The translations under genes and the position numbers were made by a program. The notes beneath the pieces were generated by a model, which was given only the letters and a program-made list of their open reading frames with translations, was not told the origin of the DNA and searched no databases. This document shows positions 18,722 to 27,909 of a DNA stretch of 64,000 nt, in pieces. Source of the stretch: Alphaproteobacteria bacterium. Lineage in GTDB: Bacteria > Pseudomonadota > Alphaproteobacteria > Micropepsales > Micropepsaceae. Location: the NCBI GenBank assembly GCA_021325375.1, contig JAJPHG010000011.1, positions 1 to 64,000 of the forward strand, given 5' to 3'. Every line of letters starts with the position of its first letter. The first letter of the stretch is position 1.

Positions 18722-19391
18722 GGAATTCGCGGCGGCGGCCGGTGTTTCACGTGAAACACTTGCGCGGCTCAAGGCCTATGCCGGCCTGCTCGAAGACTGG
18801 AACGCCCGCCACAACCTCGTCTCGGAGGCCTCGCTTGCCGATGTCTGGCGGCGGCATATCTGGGACAGCGCCCAGCTCGTTCGCTATATCCCTGAAGGCA
18901 CCCGCACCCTGGCCGATATGGGCAGTGGCGCCGGGTTTCCCGGTCTCGTCCTGGCCGAGCTGCTCCGCGGCAAGGTCCATCTCTCTCTGTTCGAATCGAC
19001 GACCAAGAAATGCCGGTTCCTTGAGGCCGTGCGGGACCGGCTGGGGTTGAATGCAAAAATTTGCAATACCCGGATGGAGAGGGTCGCGCCGCAGCCGTTC
19101 GACGTCGTGACGGCCCGGGCCTGCGCGCCGTTGGAAAAGCTGCTGGGCTATGCACAGAATTTCGCTCGGCCGGGGTCGGTTTGCCTGTTCCTCAAGGGCC
19201 AAAATCTAGCGGTCGAATTGACGCAAGCCCGTAAATCCTGGAAAATCAAGGCCCTTGAGCACCAGAGTCTGAGCGATCCCTCGGGCGTGGTGCTGGAGAT
19301 CCGGGAGTTCCGCCATGTCGCAGACCGAGGCCCCGAAAGCCGGCCGCCCGCGCGTCCTGGTCGTCGCCAACCAGAAGGGCGGCGTCGGTAA
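18711..19391 (+). CDS. rsmG: 16S rRNA (guanine527-N7)-methyltransferase RsmG (GidB)
   Basis: SAM-dependent methylation of G527 in 16S rRNA. 226 residues from GTG 18711, which has AGGA seven bases upstream; an in-frame ATG at 18690 is possible. The SAM motif is [10 protein letters not shown] and the NARHNLVSE and HIWDSAQL segments are standard. Residues around VSRETLARL are encoded by the perfect parS site. The last 26 or so residues are Arg/Pro-rich and read through the 5' end of parA in another frame; the family fold appears complete before that. Confidence 0.93.
   Translation: MSPEEFAAAAGVSRETLARLKAYAGLLEDWNARHNLVSEASLADVWRRHIWDSAQLVRYIPEGTRTLADMGSGAGFPGLVLAELLRGKVHLSLFESTTKKCRFLEAVRDRLGLNAKICNTRMERVAPQPFDVVTARACAPLEKLLGYAQNFARPGSVCLFLKGQNLAVELTQARKSWKIKALEHQSLSDPSGVVLEIREFRHVADRGPESRPPARPGRRQPEGRRR
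18743..18758. promoter_or_regulatory. parS: parS centromere site inside rsmG
   Basis: A perfect copy of TGTTTCACGTGAAACA, extended by one base each side to the 18-bp palindrome GTGTTTCACGTGAAACAC. It is the loading site for ParB, encoded 1.4 kb downstream. Placement in the rsmG (gidB) 5' region, coding for VSRET, is seen in many bacteria. Confidence 0.93.
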
Positions 19392-20136
19392 GACGACGAC
19401 CGCGATCAATCTGGGGACCGCGCTGGCCGCGGTCGGCGCGCCGACGCTGGTCGTCGACATCGATCCGCAGGGCAATGCCTCGACCGGGCTGGGCATCCCG
19501 CGCTCGGAGCGCAGGCTCACGACCTATGACGTGCTGATGGGCCAGGCCAAGCTCGCCGACGCGATCATGCCGACGCGCATCCCCGGACTTTCGCTCGTCG
19601 CCTCGACCGTCGACCTCTCCGGCGCCGAGCTCGAGATGATCGACATGGAGCGGCGCAACTACCGCCTCAAGGACGCGCTCGCGCAATATTCCGTACACGG
19701 ACCATCTCGGTTCTCCTATGTCCTCATCGACTGTCCGCCGTCGCTGACCCTGCTCACGGTGAACGCAATGGTCGCGGCCGATGCCGTCGTCGTGCCGCTG
19801 CAATGCGAGTTCTTCGCGCTGGAAGGCTTGTCCCAGCTGCTCAAGACGATCGAGCTGGTGCGCGCCAATCTCAATCCCGCGCTCGAGATCCAGGGCATCG
19901 TGCTGACCATGTTCGACAAGCGCAACAAGCTCTCCGACCAGGTCGCCGCCGACGTGCGCGAGAACATGGGCGAGAAGGTCTACTCGACCGTCATCCCGCG
20001 CAACGTGCGCATCTCCGAGGCGCCGAGCCATGGCTTGCCGGCGCTCGTCTATGATCTGCGCTGCCCGGGGAGCCAGGCCTACATCAAGCTCGCCGGCGAG
20101 CTCATCCAGCGCGAACGCATGCGCAAGGCGGCGTGA
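19315..20136 (+). CDS. parA: Chromosome partitioning ATPase ParA
   Basis: Deviant-Walker ATPase whose nucleoid gradient pulls ParB-parS complexes apart. 273 residues: [16 protein letters not shown] at 20-34 with the signature lysine Lys21, then VDIDPQGNAST and the Walker B-like YVLIDCPPSLTLLT. ATG 19315 has GGGAG six bases upstream and is the only plausible start before the P-loop, so the gene overlaps the rsmG frame by 77 bases. The stop overlaps the parB region. Confidence 0.96.
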   Translation: MSQTEAPKAGRPRVLVVANQKGGVGKTTTAINLGTALAAVGAPTLVVDIDPQGNASTGLGIPRSERRLTTYDVLMGQAKLADAIMPTRIPGLSLVASTVDLSGAELEMIDMERRNYRLKDALAQYSVHGPSRFSYVLIDCPPSLTLLTVNAMVAADAVVVPLQCEFFALEGLSQLLKTIELVRANLNPALEIQGIVLTMFDKRNKLSDQVAADVRENMGEKVYSTVIPRNVRISEAPSHGLPALVYDLRCPGSQAYIKLAGELIQRERMRKAA

Positions 20137-20981
20137 TGAACCCGAAATCCGGACTGGGCCGCGGGCTCTCGGCATTGATCGGCGAGGAGGCGGTGCCGAC
20201 GCGCGGCGAGGCCAAGGCCACGCGCACGCTGCCGACCGCGTTCCTCAGGCCCAACCGCTTCCAGCCGCGCAAGACCTTCGCGCCGGATGAGCTGCACGAC
20301 CTGACCGAATCGGTGCGGGAGAAGGGCATCCTGCAGCCGATCCTGGTGCGGCCCTTGTCCGGCGATTCCTACGAGATCGTGGCCGGCGAGCGGCTCTGGC
20401 GCGCGGCCCAGCAGGCCCAGCTCCACGACGTGCCCGTGGTCGTGCGCGAGATGAGCGATGGCGAAGCGCTCGAGCTTGCCATCGTCGAGAACGTCCAGCG
20501 CGCCGACCTGAACGCGATCGAGGAGGCGGCCGCCTATCACGAGCTGATGGACCGCTTCGGCTACACCCAGGAGCGCATCGCCAAGGATGTCGGCAAGAGC
20601 CGCAGCCATGTCGCCAACACGCTGCGCCTGCTGCGCCTGCCGGAGAGCGTGAAGGCGATGCTGCGCGACGGGCGGCTGACGGCCGGCCACGCCCGTACTC
20701 TGCTCAATGCCGAGGATCCCGAGGCCCGCGCGCGCGAGATCGTCGAGAGCGCCTTGAACGTGCGCGAGGCCGAACAGCGTTCGAAAGGCGAGCCGCGACC
20801 GCGGCGTGGACAAGTCGCGGAAGACGTCAATGTCAAAGATGCAGAGTCTAATATTTCCAATCTATTAGGGCTCGTTGTTAAGATTGTCCACAAAGGGGAT
20901 AAGGGCGGGGAAGTCCGGATTCGCTATCAGACGCTGGAACAGTTCGACCATCTGATTCGCCGACTCAGCAACGGTGGATAA
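20136..20981 (+). CDS. parB: Chromosome partitioning protein ParB
   Basis: CTP-dependent DNA clamp that loads at parS and spreads. 281 residues: N-terminal SGLGRGLSALIG (ParA-interacting), the CTP-binding domain with FQPRK and ENVQRADLN, a helix-turn-helix with VGKSRSHVANTLRLLRLP, and a C-terminal dimerisation domain ending YQTLEQFDHLIRRL. The normally invariant GERRxRA reads GERLWRA at residues 84-90 (Leu87 instead of Arg). ATG 20136 chosen over GTG 20133; parA stop overlaps. The 3' third is AT-richer around 20850. Confidence 0.95.
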   Translation: MNPKSGLGRGLSALIGEEAVPTRGEAKATRTLPTAFLRPNRFQPRKTFAPDELHDLTESVREKGILQPILVRPLSGDSYEIVAGERLWRAAQQAQLHDVPVVVREMSDGEALELAIVENVQRADLNAIEEAAAYHELMDRFGYTQERIAKDVGKSRSHVANTLRLLRLPESVKAMLRDGRLTAGHARTLLNAEDPEARAREIVESALNVREAEQRSKGEPRPRRGQVAEDVNVKDAESNISNLLGLVVKIVHKGDKGGEVRIRYQTLEQFDHLIRRLSNGG

Positions 20982-21023
20982 GGTCTTTAAGATTCTGAAT
21001 ATTAAGGACAATCTGAATCATGG

Positions 21024-21761
21024 CTAACGGCGGCGAACACTGTTCGCCTTGCCGATCGCCTCTCGCGGATCGATCCGCCCGTCATAGAGCGCCCGGCCGA
21101 TCACGACGCCCGCGATGTTCGGCTCGTTAACCGCGATCAGCGCGTCGATGTCGGCGATGCTGCCGACCCCGCCCGATGCGATCACGGGGATCCGCACCGC
21201 CTGCGCCAGCGCCTTGGTCGCCGTCACGTTCACGCCCGCGAGCAACCCGTCCTGATCCACGTCGGTGAAGAGGATCGCCGCAACGCCGGCGTCCTCGAAC
21301 TTCCGTCCCAGGTCGATGGGCGTCAGCACCGATACCTCCGCCCAGCCTTCGACGGCGATCCGCCCCCCTTTGGCATCCGCGCCGACGACGATCCGTCCGG
21401 GGAACGCGCGCGCGGCCTCGCGCACCAGCGCCGGGTTCTTGAGCGCCGCGGTCCCTAAGATCACGCGCTCGATCCCGGCCTCCAGCCAGAACGCGATCCC
21501 CGCCATGTCGCGGATGCCGCCGCCGAGCTGGATGGGAAGTTTGGTCGCCGCGCGGATGGCGCGCACCGCCTGCGCATTTGCCGCCCGCCCGGCAAAGGCG
21601 CCGTCGAGGTCGACGCAATGAAGCCAGGAGAATCCGTCGCGCTCGAACGAGACCGCCTGGGCGGCAGGGTCATCGTTGAACACGGTGGCCGAACTCATCT
21701 CGCCGCGCTCGAGACGCACGCAGCGCCCGTCCTTCAGGTCGATGGCGGGAAAAAGGATCAT
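21024..21761 (-). CDS. hisA: ProFAR isomerase, histidine biosynthesis
   Basis: Amadori isomerisation of ProFAR to PRFAR. A 245-residue (beta/alpha)8 barrel with the two catalytic aspartates Asp8 (PAIDLKDG) and Asp129 (VGADAKGG), plus two phosphate-binding loops, LGGGIRD and ASGGVGS. ATG overlaps the hisH stop as ATGA. It converges on parB with 42 bp between. hisF, the usual next gene, is not here. Confidence 0.95.
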   Translation of the reverse strand: MILFPAIDLKDGRCVRLERGEMSSATVFNDDPAAQAVSFERDGFSWLHCVDLDGAFAGRAANAQAVRAIRAATKLPIQLGGGIRDMAGIAFWLEAGIERVILGTAALKNPALVREAARAFPGRIVVGADAKGGRIAVEGWAEVSVLTPIDLGRKFEDAGVAAILFTDVDQDGLLAGVNVTATKALAQAVRIPVIASGGVGSIADIDALIAVNEPNIAGVVIGRALYDGRIDPREAIGKANSVRRR

Positions 21762-22387
21762 GGCCGCCAGCTAAGGAAATTGCCGAGAAGCGCGAGGCCA
21801 ATTGCCTGGCTCTTCTCGGGGTGGAACTGCGTGCCCAAAATATTGTCGCGGCCGATCATGGCCGCGAACGTCCCGCCATAGTCGGCTGTCGCCAGCGTGT
21901 CGGCGGCGCGGGCAGGGCGCATCGCATAGGAATGGACGAAATAGACGTCCGCGTCCGGCGCGATGCCCGCAAGCACGGGATGCGGGCGTGCGATGGACAG
22001 CGCATTCCAGCCCATATGGGGGATCTTGAGCGCGCCGTCCGAGGGCGCAAGCCGCACGACCTCGCCCTCGATCCAGCCGAGCCCCTTGTGGTCGCCGAAC
22101 TCGCGCCCGACGCTTGCCAGAAGCTGCATGCCAACGCAGATGCCCAGGAACGGGACGCCGCGCCCAAGCACCGCCTCTTCGAGCGCCTCGACCATGCCGG
22201 GGATAGCGCGCAAGCCCGCCATGCAATCGGCGAACGCGCCGACGCCGGGAAGCACGATGCGCCCGGCCTTCGCGACGGTCGTGGGATCTGCGGTCACCGC
22301 CACATCGGCGCCGGCCCGCGCCAGCGCCTTCTGCGCGGAGCGCAGGTTTCCCGAGCCGTAATCGATGAGTGCCGTGTCTGGGGCCAT
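21758..22387 (-). CDS. hisH: Imidazole glycerol phosphate synthase, glutamine amidotransferase subunit
   Basis: Hydrolyses glutamine and channels ammonia to HisF. 209 residues, class I glutaminase fold: nucleophile Cys84 in GICVGMQ and the His-Glu pair in FHPEKS near the C-terminus; [10 protein letters not shown] is the N-terminal signature. Directly follows the 22388-22792 membrane protein gene and overlaps hisA, so the three probably share a transcript. Confidence 0.94.
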   Translation of the reverse strand: MAPDTALIDYGSGNLRSAQKALARAGADVAVTADPTTVAKAGRIVLPGVGAFADCMAGLRAIPGMVEALEEAVLGRGVPFLGICVGMQLLASVGREFGDHKGLGWIEGEVVRLAPSDGALKIPHMGWNALSIARPHPVLAGIAPDADVYFVHSYAMRPARAADTLATADYGGTFAAMIGRDNILGTQFHPEKSQAIGLALLGNFLSWRP

Positions 22388-22792
22388 TTACGGCCGTTCA
22401 TGCTCCGATTTTTTCCAAAAGAACAGCAGGTAGAAAATCCCGATCCACAAGACCCAGAACGACGAGCTGAAGATGACACCGGTGATCCTGCCCAGCCAGT
22501 TCTCACTCACCGTGACCAAGACGTCGGTCGGCAGCGACGGGTGGGGCAGCGCCTTGAGGGCCTCGAGCGTGTAGACCTTGATGTTCGACTCGATGAGGAT
22601 CTCGCCCAGGAAGATCAGCGAGCCCATCATATAGGCGATGAAGCTGAAGATCTTGAGCGCGATCTTGGCTTGGTTGAGGAAGTAGTAGATCGCCACGATC
22701 ATCGCGAAATTGATCGTGATCACCTGCGCGAACCACGCGACCTCGTTCTGCGACGTAGACCGCGCGAGATTGATAAGATCGAGCTCGCTCAT
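22388..22792 (-). CDS. Uncharacterised small membrane protein
   Basis: 134 residues with three to four hydrophobic segments (roughly 18-38, 46-66 and 104-126) separated by short loops, ending in a basic/acidic tail KKSEHERP. No recognised family. The stop codon abuts the hisH start, which suggests cotranscription but no obvious role in histidine synthesis. Confidence 0.6.
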   Translation of the reverse strand: MSELDLINLARSTSQNEVAWFAQVITINFAMIVAIYYFLNQAKIALKIFSFIAYMMGSLIFLGEILIESNIKVYTLEALKALPHPSLPTDVLVTVSENWLGRITGVIFSSSFWVLWIGIFYLLFFWKKSEHERP

Positions 22793-22804
22793 GCCTTGTC
22801 TCCC

Positions 22805-23062
22805 CTATGCGATACGCACGCCATTGTAGCGCGTCATTTCATCGGCGTCCGGCGCCCGCCATGTCGCCTCGACGAACATGCAGCGCTCGACGCGCGCCAG
22901 GGCCCAGTCGCTGTCGATGGGCGCGGGCGCATCCAGAATAGCGCCGCCATCCATTCGTCGATGGAGAAATAGACCGCGCCGGTGGCGGCACAGCTTGAGC
23001 GCATAGGTGCTCTTGCCTGCCCCGGTCGAGCCGCAGATGAGATGGACGAGGGGTTCGCTCAC
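22805..23062 (-). pseudogene. Decayed P-loop kinase/ATPase gene
   Basis: The frame encodes 85 residues: MSEPLVHLICGSTGAGKSTY with an intact Walker A, then an odd Arg/His-rich stretch, then DAPAPIDSDWALARVERC and a C-terminal WRAPDADEMTRYNGVRI. In the shifted frame the middle stretch reads AVYFSIDEWMAALFWM, which fits predicted kinases of the COG0645 type. So the gene appears to carry two compensating frameshifts; the second looks like loss of four bases from a GGATGGATG run. About 70-80 residues also seem to be missing before the C-terminal piece. Start ATG 23062. Confidence 0.65.
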
Positions 23063-23129
23063 GGCCTGTCTTTCGGGGCGGATTGCGCGCTGTTACGCTG
23101 GCCGCCTTCCAAAATCAAACGAGGCCCGG

Positions 23130-24044
23130 ATGACCGCCCGCATCGCCGCCGCGCTTCTCGCCTGCGCGCTGACCGGCGGCGCCGCCGCAGCCGAGCCGCT
23201 CAGCGTTCCGTTCGATTTCTCCCGTCATGCGATCGGCTTGACGGTCACCGTCAAGGGCAAGCCTCTCTACTTCCTGCTCGACACCGGCGTGAACCCGTCG
23301 GTCGTCGATCTCGCGCGCGCCAAGGCGCTTGGCCTGCCGCTGGACCGCAAGGCGGCCGGCGAGGGCAATGGCGAAGGGCCGGGCACGGCTCCTGAAATCC
23401 CCGGCACCATTCCCTCGCCCGAAATCGGCGGGCGGAAATTTGCCAATGTCGAAGCCCTCGCCACGGATATGAGCGCGATGTCCGCCGGTTACGGCCGCGC
23501 CTTGGACGGAGTCCTGGGATACAGCTTCCTGTCCGCCAATTCCGTGCTCATCGACTATCAGGCGCGCAAGGTGACGATAGGCGCGGACGGCAAGAAGCAG
23601 GATTTCGCGGCGCGATGCCGGAAGAGCTATGCGATACCGTTCACGTCCAATGACGACGACCAGTTTCCGGTCGTGCGCGCGTTGCGGTTCGGCGGCGTCG
23701 AGGCGCCGGTCACGCTCGATACCGGCTCCAACAGGACGATTGGCCTCTACCAGGCGGCTTTGCAGATACCGGCCATCCGAAAAGCGCTTGTCTATCGAGG
23801 CGCCGAAAAAGCCAGCAGCTTCGGCGGCAACTACACGACCCGGGACGCAATCCTGAACATCCCCATGAGCATCGGCCCGTTCGCGCTGCCCGCCGGCCAC
23901 GCGGTTTCCGTCATGCCCGGCAAAGGCATCCCCGGCAAACGCGTCGCCAATGTCGGCAACGGATTCCTTGCGGCCCTGAAGGTCCGGCTGTTGGTCGACT
24001 ACCCGAACAAGCGGATCGCGTTCCTGGGAGACTGCGCCCAATAG
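23130..24044 (+). CDS. Secreted retropepsin-like aspartic protease, two DTG lobes
   Basis: 304 residues with a signal peptide (about 1-21, cut near AAAAEP). Two aspartyl-protease motifs are present, Asp51 in LLDTGVN and Asp197 in TLDTGSN, each followed by a hydrophobic beta-rich lobe, so both halves of the active site could come from one chain. This resembles bacterial retropepsin-like/PDZ-less aspartyl proteins. GAGG precedes ATG 23130. Substrate unknown; periplasmic. Convergent with the nucleotidyltransferase gene, seven bases apart. Confidence 0.75.
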   Translation: MTARIAAALLACALTGGAAAAEPLSVPFDFSRHAIGLTVTVKGKPLYFLLDTGVNPSVVDLARAKALGLPLDRKAAGEGNGEGPGTAPEIPGTIPSPEIGGRKFANVEALATDMSAMSAGYGRALDGVLGYSFLSANSVLIDYQARKVTIGADGKKQDFAARCRKSYAIPFTSNDDDQFPVVRALRFGGVEAPVTLDTGSNRTIGLYQAALQIPAIRKALVYRGAEKASSFGGNYTTRDAILNIPMSIGPFALPAGHAVSVMPGKGIPGKRVANVGNGFLAALKVRLLVDYPNKRIAFLGDCAQ

Positions 24045-24051
24045 CCGTCGC

Positions 24052-24885
24052 TCAGTCCCGATCCGCTCGGACCCCTTCTCGCCGCCGAAGGACGTTCAGG
24101 AAGAATTCCTGCCCCAGGGCGCGCGCCGCCGCCGTGGTCCTCGATGGCTGGTCGCCGAACGCATCGCGCGCCGCGGCGAATTCGGCGTCGATGAAGGCCG
24201 CGACCGTTTCCGGCAGCGGTCCCGTGCCGAGCTCGCGCGTCTGCGCCTTGCGCGCGATCAGCTCCGCCGTCAATTCGAGCACCGCGCGCGGCGCGTCGCA
24301 TTGCGCAAGCAGCGTGGGGAAGTGCATCGGCGCGACCGCTTCGCCGGGCCGGGCGCGCAGCCAGCGCAGGGCCGCGGCAGGCCTCAGCGCGTAGAAGATT
24401 TTCTTGAGCGGCACGCTCTTGCCGTCCGCGAAATGGGTGCGGCTCTGGCGCTCGCCCAGATGCAGATAGTGCCGTGCGACCTGAGAGCGGTCCGCGACGC
24501 GATGCGCCAGCGAGAGGAACGTCTGCGCGAACCACGCATCGCCCCGATAGACGATCGGCGAGGTCAGCCATTCGATCACGACCGCGTTGCCCCTCAACAG
24601 CAGCTTCACCGCCTTCGCCACGTCCCAGCCGTTGACGTCGAGCTCGTCCTCGAGCGGCGTCTCGATGACGTCGCGCTCGGCGAACAGCGAGAGATACGCG
24701 TCGCGCGGGCGCACGAAGATGAACCGGCAATCATAGTCGCTGTCGGGCGAGGGGAAGCCCCAGGCGCGGCTGCCGCTCTCTATCGCGAGCGGGATCGCGA
24801 CCTCGTTGTCGCGCGCGACATCTGCAAGCCGTGCGTCGATCCGCGCCACGGAACCGGCGTCCATGAAAGATGGGATGGCGCGCAA
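24052..24885 (-). CDS. DNA polymerase beta-like nucleotidyltransferase (COG3541 type)
   Basis: 277 residues. The nucleotidyltransferase signature is IESGSRAWGFPSPDSDYDCR (residues about 36-55), with the GS motif and the metal-binding Asp pair in DSDYD. Such proteins are linked to RNA repair or nucleotide transfer, but no reaction is established for this subgroup. The TTG at 24885 has AGGGG seven bases upstream; ATG 24864 is the alternative and has no clear Shine-Dalgarno. It starts 11 bases after lepA stops and is likely cotranscribed. Confidence 0.75.
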   Translation of the reverse strand: MRAIPSFMDAGSVARIDARLADVARDNEVAIPLAIESGSRAWGFPSPDSDYDCRFIFVRPRDAYLSLFAERDVIETPLEDELDVNGWDVAKAVKLLLRGNAVVIEWLTSPIVYRGDAWFAQTFLSLAHRVADRSQVARHYLHLGERQSRTHFADGKSVPLKKIFYALRPAAALRWLRARPGEAVAPMHFPTLLAQCDAPRAVLELTAELIARKAQTRELGTGPLPETVAAFIDAEFAAARDAFGDQPSRTTAAARALGQEFFLNVLRRREGVRADRD

Positions 24886-24895
24886 GCCGCGGCCC

Positions 24896-26698
24896 CTAGT
24901 CCTGATCCATCTTCAGCGCGGCGATGAAGGCTTCCTGCGGGATGTCGACCTTGCCGAACTGGCGCATCTTCTTCTTGCCCTCTTTCTGCTTGTCGAGGAG
25001 TTTTCGTTTACGTGAGATGTCGCCGCCGTAGCACTTCGCGGTCACGTCCTTGCGCATGGCGCTGATCGTCTCGCGGGCGATGATCTTGCCGCCGATCGCC
25101 GCCTGGATCGGGATGACGAAAAGATGGCGCGGGATCAGATCCTTGAGCTTCTCGCACATCGCCCGTCCGCGCGCTTCCGAGCGCTGGCGGTTGACGATCA
25201 TCGACAGCGCGTCGACCGGCTCCGCGTTCACCAGGATCGAGAGCTTGACGAGATCGCCCTCCTTGTAGTCCTCGATATGGTAATCGAAGCTCGCATAGCC
25301 GCGGCTGACCGATTTCAATCGGTCGTAGAAATCGAACACCACCTCGTTCAACGGCAGGCGGTAGACGACCATCGCGCGCGCGCCGGCATAGGTGAGCTCC
25401 ACCTGCTGGCCGCGGCGGTCCTCGCAGAGCTTCAAGACCGCGCCCAGATGCTCGTCGGGCACCAGGATCGTGGCCTTGATCCACGGCTCCTCGATGAAGG
25501 CGATCTTGACCACGTCGGGCATGTCGGCGGGGTTGTGCATCTCGCGCATCGTCCCGTCGGTCATGTGGATGCGGTAGATCACGCTCGGCGCGGTCGCGAT
25601 GAGCTCGAGATTGAATTCGCGCTCCAGCCGCTCCTGCACGATCTCCAGATGCAGCAATCCTAAGAACCCGCAGCGGAAGCCGAAGCCGAGCGCGGCACTC
25701 GTCTCCATCTCATAGGTGAAGCTCGCGTCGTTCAAATGCAGCCGGCCGAGCGCGTTGCGCAGATCCTCGAACTGCGCCGCGTCGACCGGAAAGAGGCCGC
25801 AGAACACGACCTGCTGCGCCGGCTTGAAGCCGGGGAGCGGCGTCGCGGTGCCCTTCTTCTCGTCGGTGATGGTGTCGCCGACCTGGGTGTCGGCCACCTG
25901 CTTGATCTGGGCGGTGATGAAGCCGACCTCGCCGGGGCCGAGCGTCTCGACATTCACCTTCTTGGGCGTGAACACGCCCACCTGCTCGACTTGGTAGACG
26001 GCGTCGGCCGCCATCATGCGCACCCTCTGGCCCTTGCGCAGCTCGCCGTCGACGATGCGCACCAGGACAACGACGCCGAGATAGGAATCGTACCAGCTGT
26101 CGATCAAGAGCGCCTTGAGCGGCGCGCTCGCGTCGCCCTTGGGCGCGGGCAGGCGATGGACGATGGCCTCAAGCACGTCTGCGATGCCGAGCCCGGTCTT
26201 GGCCGAGATCGCGATCGCCTCCGACGCGTCGATGCCGATCACGTCCTCGATCTGCTGGCGGATGCGCTCGGGCTCGGCGGCGGGAAGGTCGATCTTGTTG
26301 AGGACGGGCACGATCTCCAGATGCGCGTCGATCGCCTGATAGACATTGGCCAGCGTCTGCGCCTCCACGCCCTGGCTCGCGTCCACGACCAAGAGCGCGC
26401 CCTCGCAGGCGGCAAGGCAGCGGCTCACCTCATAGGCGAAATCGACATGGCCGGGCGTGTCCATCAGGTTCAGCGTGTAGGTCTCGCCGTCCTTGGCCTT
26501 GTAAGCCAGGCGCACGGTCTGGGCCTTGATGGTGATGCCGCGCTCGCGCTCGATCTCCATGGAATCGAGCACCTGGTCCTTCATCTCGCGCGAGGTGAGC
26601 CCGCCCGTCGTCTGGATCAGGCGGTCGGCGAGCGTCGATTTCCCATGGTCGATATGGGCGACGATCGAGAAATTGCGGATTTTGCTGAGCGCGGTCAT
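24896..26698 (-). CDS. lepA: Elongation factor 4 (ribosomal back-translocase LepA)
   Basis: Ribosome-dependent translational GTPase. 600 residues, standard length. G-domain motifs [14 protein letters not shown] (about 14), [18 protein letters not shown] and NKIDLP are all present, followed by EF-G-like domains and the LepA-specific C-terminal domain with [19 protein letters not shown]. The frame remains open for 392 residues upstream, but homology begins at [17 protein letters not shown] (ATG 26698); the extension is antisense to the secreted protein gene. Divergent from that gene across 129 bp. Confidence 0.97.
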   Translation of the reverse strand: MTALSKIRNFSIVAHIDHGKSTLADRLIQTTGGLTSREMKDQVLDSMEIERERGITIKAQTVRLAYKAKDGETYTLNLMDTPGHVDFAYEVSRCLAACEGALLVVDASQGVEAQTLANVYQAIDAHLEIVPVLNKIDLPAAEPERIRQQIEDVIGIDASEAIAISAKTGLGIADVLEAIVHRLPAPKGDASAPLKALLIDSWYDSYLGVVVLVRIVDGELRKGQRVRMMAADAVYQVEQVGVFTPKKVNVETLGPGEVGFITAQIKQVADTQVGDTITDEKKGTATPLPGFKPAQQVVFCGLFPVDAAQFEDLRNALGRLHLNDASFTYEMETSAALGFGFRCGFLGLLHLEIVQERLEREFNLELIATAPSVIYRIHMTDGTMREMHNPADMPDVVKIAFIEEPWIKATILVPDEHLGAVLKLCEDRRGQQVELTYAGARAMVVYRLPLNEVVFDFYDRLKSVSRGYASFDYHIEDYKEGDLVKLSILVNAEPVDALSMIVNRQRSEARGRAMCEKLKDLIPRHLFVIPIQAAIGGKIIARETISAMRKDVTAKCYGGDISRKRKLLDKQKEGKKKMRQFGKVDIPQEAFIAALKMDQD

Positions 26699-26827
26699 GA
26701 GGGGCGGGGGTATAGCCGTGGGGCGGCGCTGTCGCAATCCCGCGAAAAAGGGAGGATTATGGTGAACACAAGCCCGCCGGGCCGTGTCACCCGAGGAGCC
26801 TTTGGCGGGCCCAAAAGGGAGATTTCC

Positions 26828-27802
26828 ATGCAACTCAATCCGATTGCACGGCGTCTGGGGCCGGCTGCCCTTGCTGCCGCCTGTGTTCTTGCGTTTTCGA
26901 CCGCCGCGTCGGCGGGTATCGATGCGTTTCCGGGGAAGTGGCGCAACGTCGATCCAAGCACCAACAACCTGACCAAGGTCCATATCGAGATGGCGGGGCC
27001 GATGGGGGTCGACGTCCATGGCTGGGGCCAATGCCATCCCACCGATTGCGACTGGGGCACGGTGCATGGCGAGTTCATCCCGGGCGGCGGCGGCAACGTC
27101 CACGCCAAATTCGTCACGAGCTTCTCGATCACCAACCTCGATCTGCACAACGCGCCCGGACAGCACCTGTCCTACGACATGCATGTGAAGTTCATCGATA
27201 ACTCCGGCCGCACGCCCTACGACGTGCACGGCATGCTCGAGCGCGCCGGCGAGTACGGCGGCGGTGGAGGCATGGGTGGAGGAATGGGTGGAGGCGGCAT
27301 GGGTGGAGGCGGCGGCGGAATGGGCATGGGTGGCGCGCCCATGGGGCCCGAGGACTGCCTGCCCGAGCCCTGGCAGAACCTCCAGGTCGCCCATGTCGGC
27401 GGCGAATGGAAGATCGTCAACGGCAATGAATGGGTGCTGAGCTTCGGCGCCAACAAGCCGGCGGCGGACCAGTCGCTGTCGATCATCCAGCACTATCGCT
27501 TCGACCGGATCTGCTACGTCCAGCGCCCGCATCCGCCGATGACCTATTGGACGCGCGGCAACGACGTGCCGGGCGGCAGCACGCCCGGCGAGGATTGCAT
27601 CGCGTTCCATCCTCACCAGGTCGCAGCGGCCCATGTCGGCGGCGAATGGAAGGTGGTCGACGGCTCGATGTGGATGCTGAGCTACGGCTCGAACCAGGCG
27701 GGCGCCGAGCAGGCCGCGGCCGTGATCAAGCACTACCACCTGAACCGCCAATGCTTCGTCGCGCGGCCCAACCCGCCGATGGAATACTGGCTGTCGGAAT
27801 AG
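26828..27802 (+). CDS. Secreted protein with Gly/Met linker and tandem C-terminal repeats
   Basis: 324 residues with a signal peptide (cut near ASAG, about residue 34). The N-terminal domain (35-140) has [14 protein letters not shown] and [16 protein letters not shown] linker (about 145-175) is built of Gly and Met. Two copies of a roughly 65-residue module follow; each has [10 protein letters not shown](V/M)LS(F/Y)G and ends with a Cys-Val/Phe and PPMxYW. I have seen similar modules in other bacteria without an assigned function. AGGGAGA precedes ATG 26828. A hairpin terminator follows. Confidence 0.7.
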   Translation: MQLNPIARRLGPAALAAACVLAFSTAASAGIDAFPGKWRNVDPSTNNLTKVHIEMAGPMGVDVHGWGQCHPTDCDWGTVHGEFIPGGGGNVHAKFVTSFSITNLDLHNAPGQHLSYDMHVKFIDNSGRTPYDVHGMLERAGEYGGGGGMGGGMGGGGMGGGGGGMGMGGAPMGPEDCLPEPWQNLQVAHVGGEWKIVNGNEWVLSFGANKPAADQSLSIIQHYRFDRICYVQRPHPPMTYWTRGNDVPGGSTPGEDCIAFHPHQVAAAHVGGEWKVVDGSMWMLSYGSNQAGAEQAAAVIKHYHLNRQCFVARPNPPMEYWLSE

Positions 27803-27820
27803 TTTCAGCCTCGAGCGGAA

Positions 27821-27856
27821 GGCGGCGGCTCCTCGCGGGGCCGCCGTTTTCTTTTT
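27821..27856 (+). terminator. Rho-independent terminator
   Basis: GGCGGC at 27821-27826 pairs with GCCGCC at 27840-27845 and is followed by GTTTTCTTTTT. It ends transcription from the secreted repeat protein just before the MerR-type promoter. Confidence 0.85.
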
Positions 27857-27859
27857 CGC

Positions 27860-27890
27860 TTGCATCCGTAGCAAGGTACGGACTGCAGGC
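27860..27890 (+). promoter_or_regulatory. MerR-type operator-promoter with 19-bp spacer
   Basis: A -35 box TTGCAT (27860-27865), then CCGTA-N6-TACGG (27866-27881), then a weak -10 position at 27885-27890, giving a 19-bp spacer. The dyad half-sites and spacing are the same as in the mercury operator of Tn501/Tn21 (CCGTACATGAGTACGG). The promoter points at the regulator itself. Confidence 0.8.
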
Positions 27891-27909
27891 TTTCGACATG
27901 GAGATCACG

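Noticed and set aside
26699..27874. A 392-codon upstream extension of the LepA frame
   Set aside because: LepA homology begins exactly at ATG 26698 and the extension is antisense to a gene with a signal peptide.
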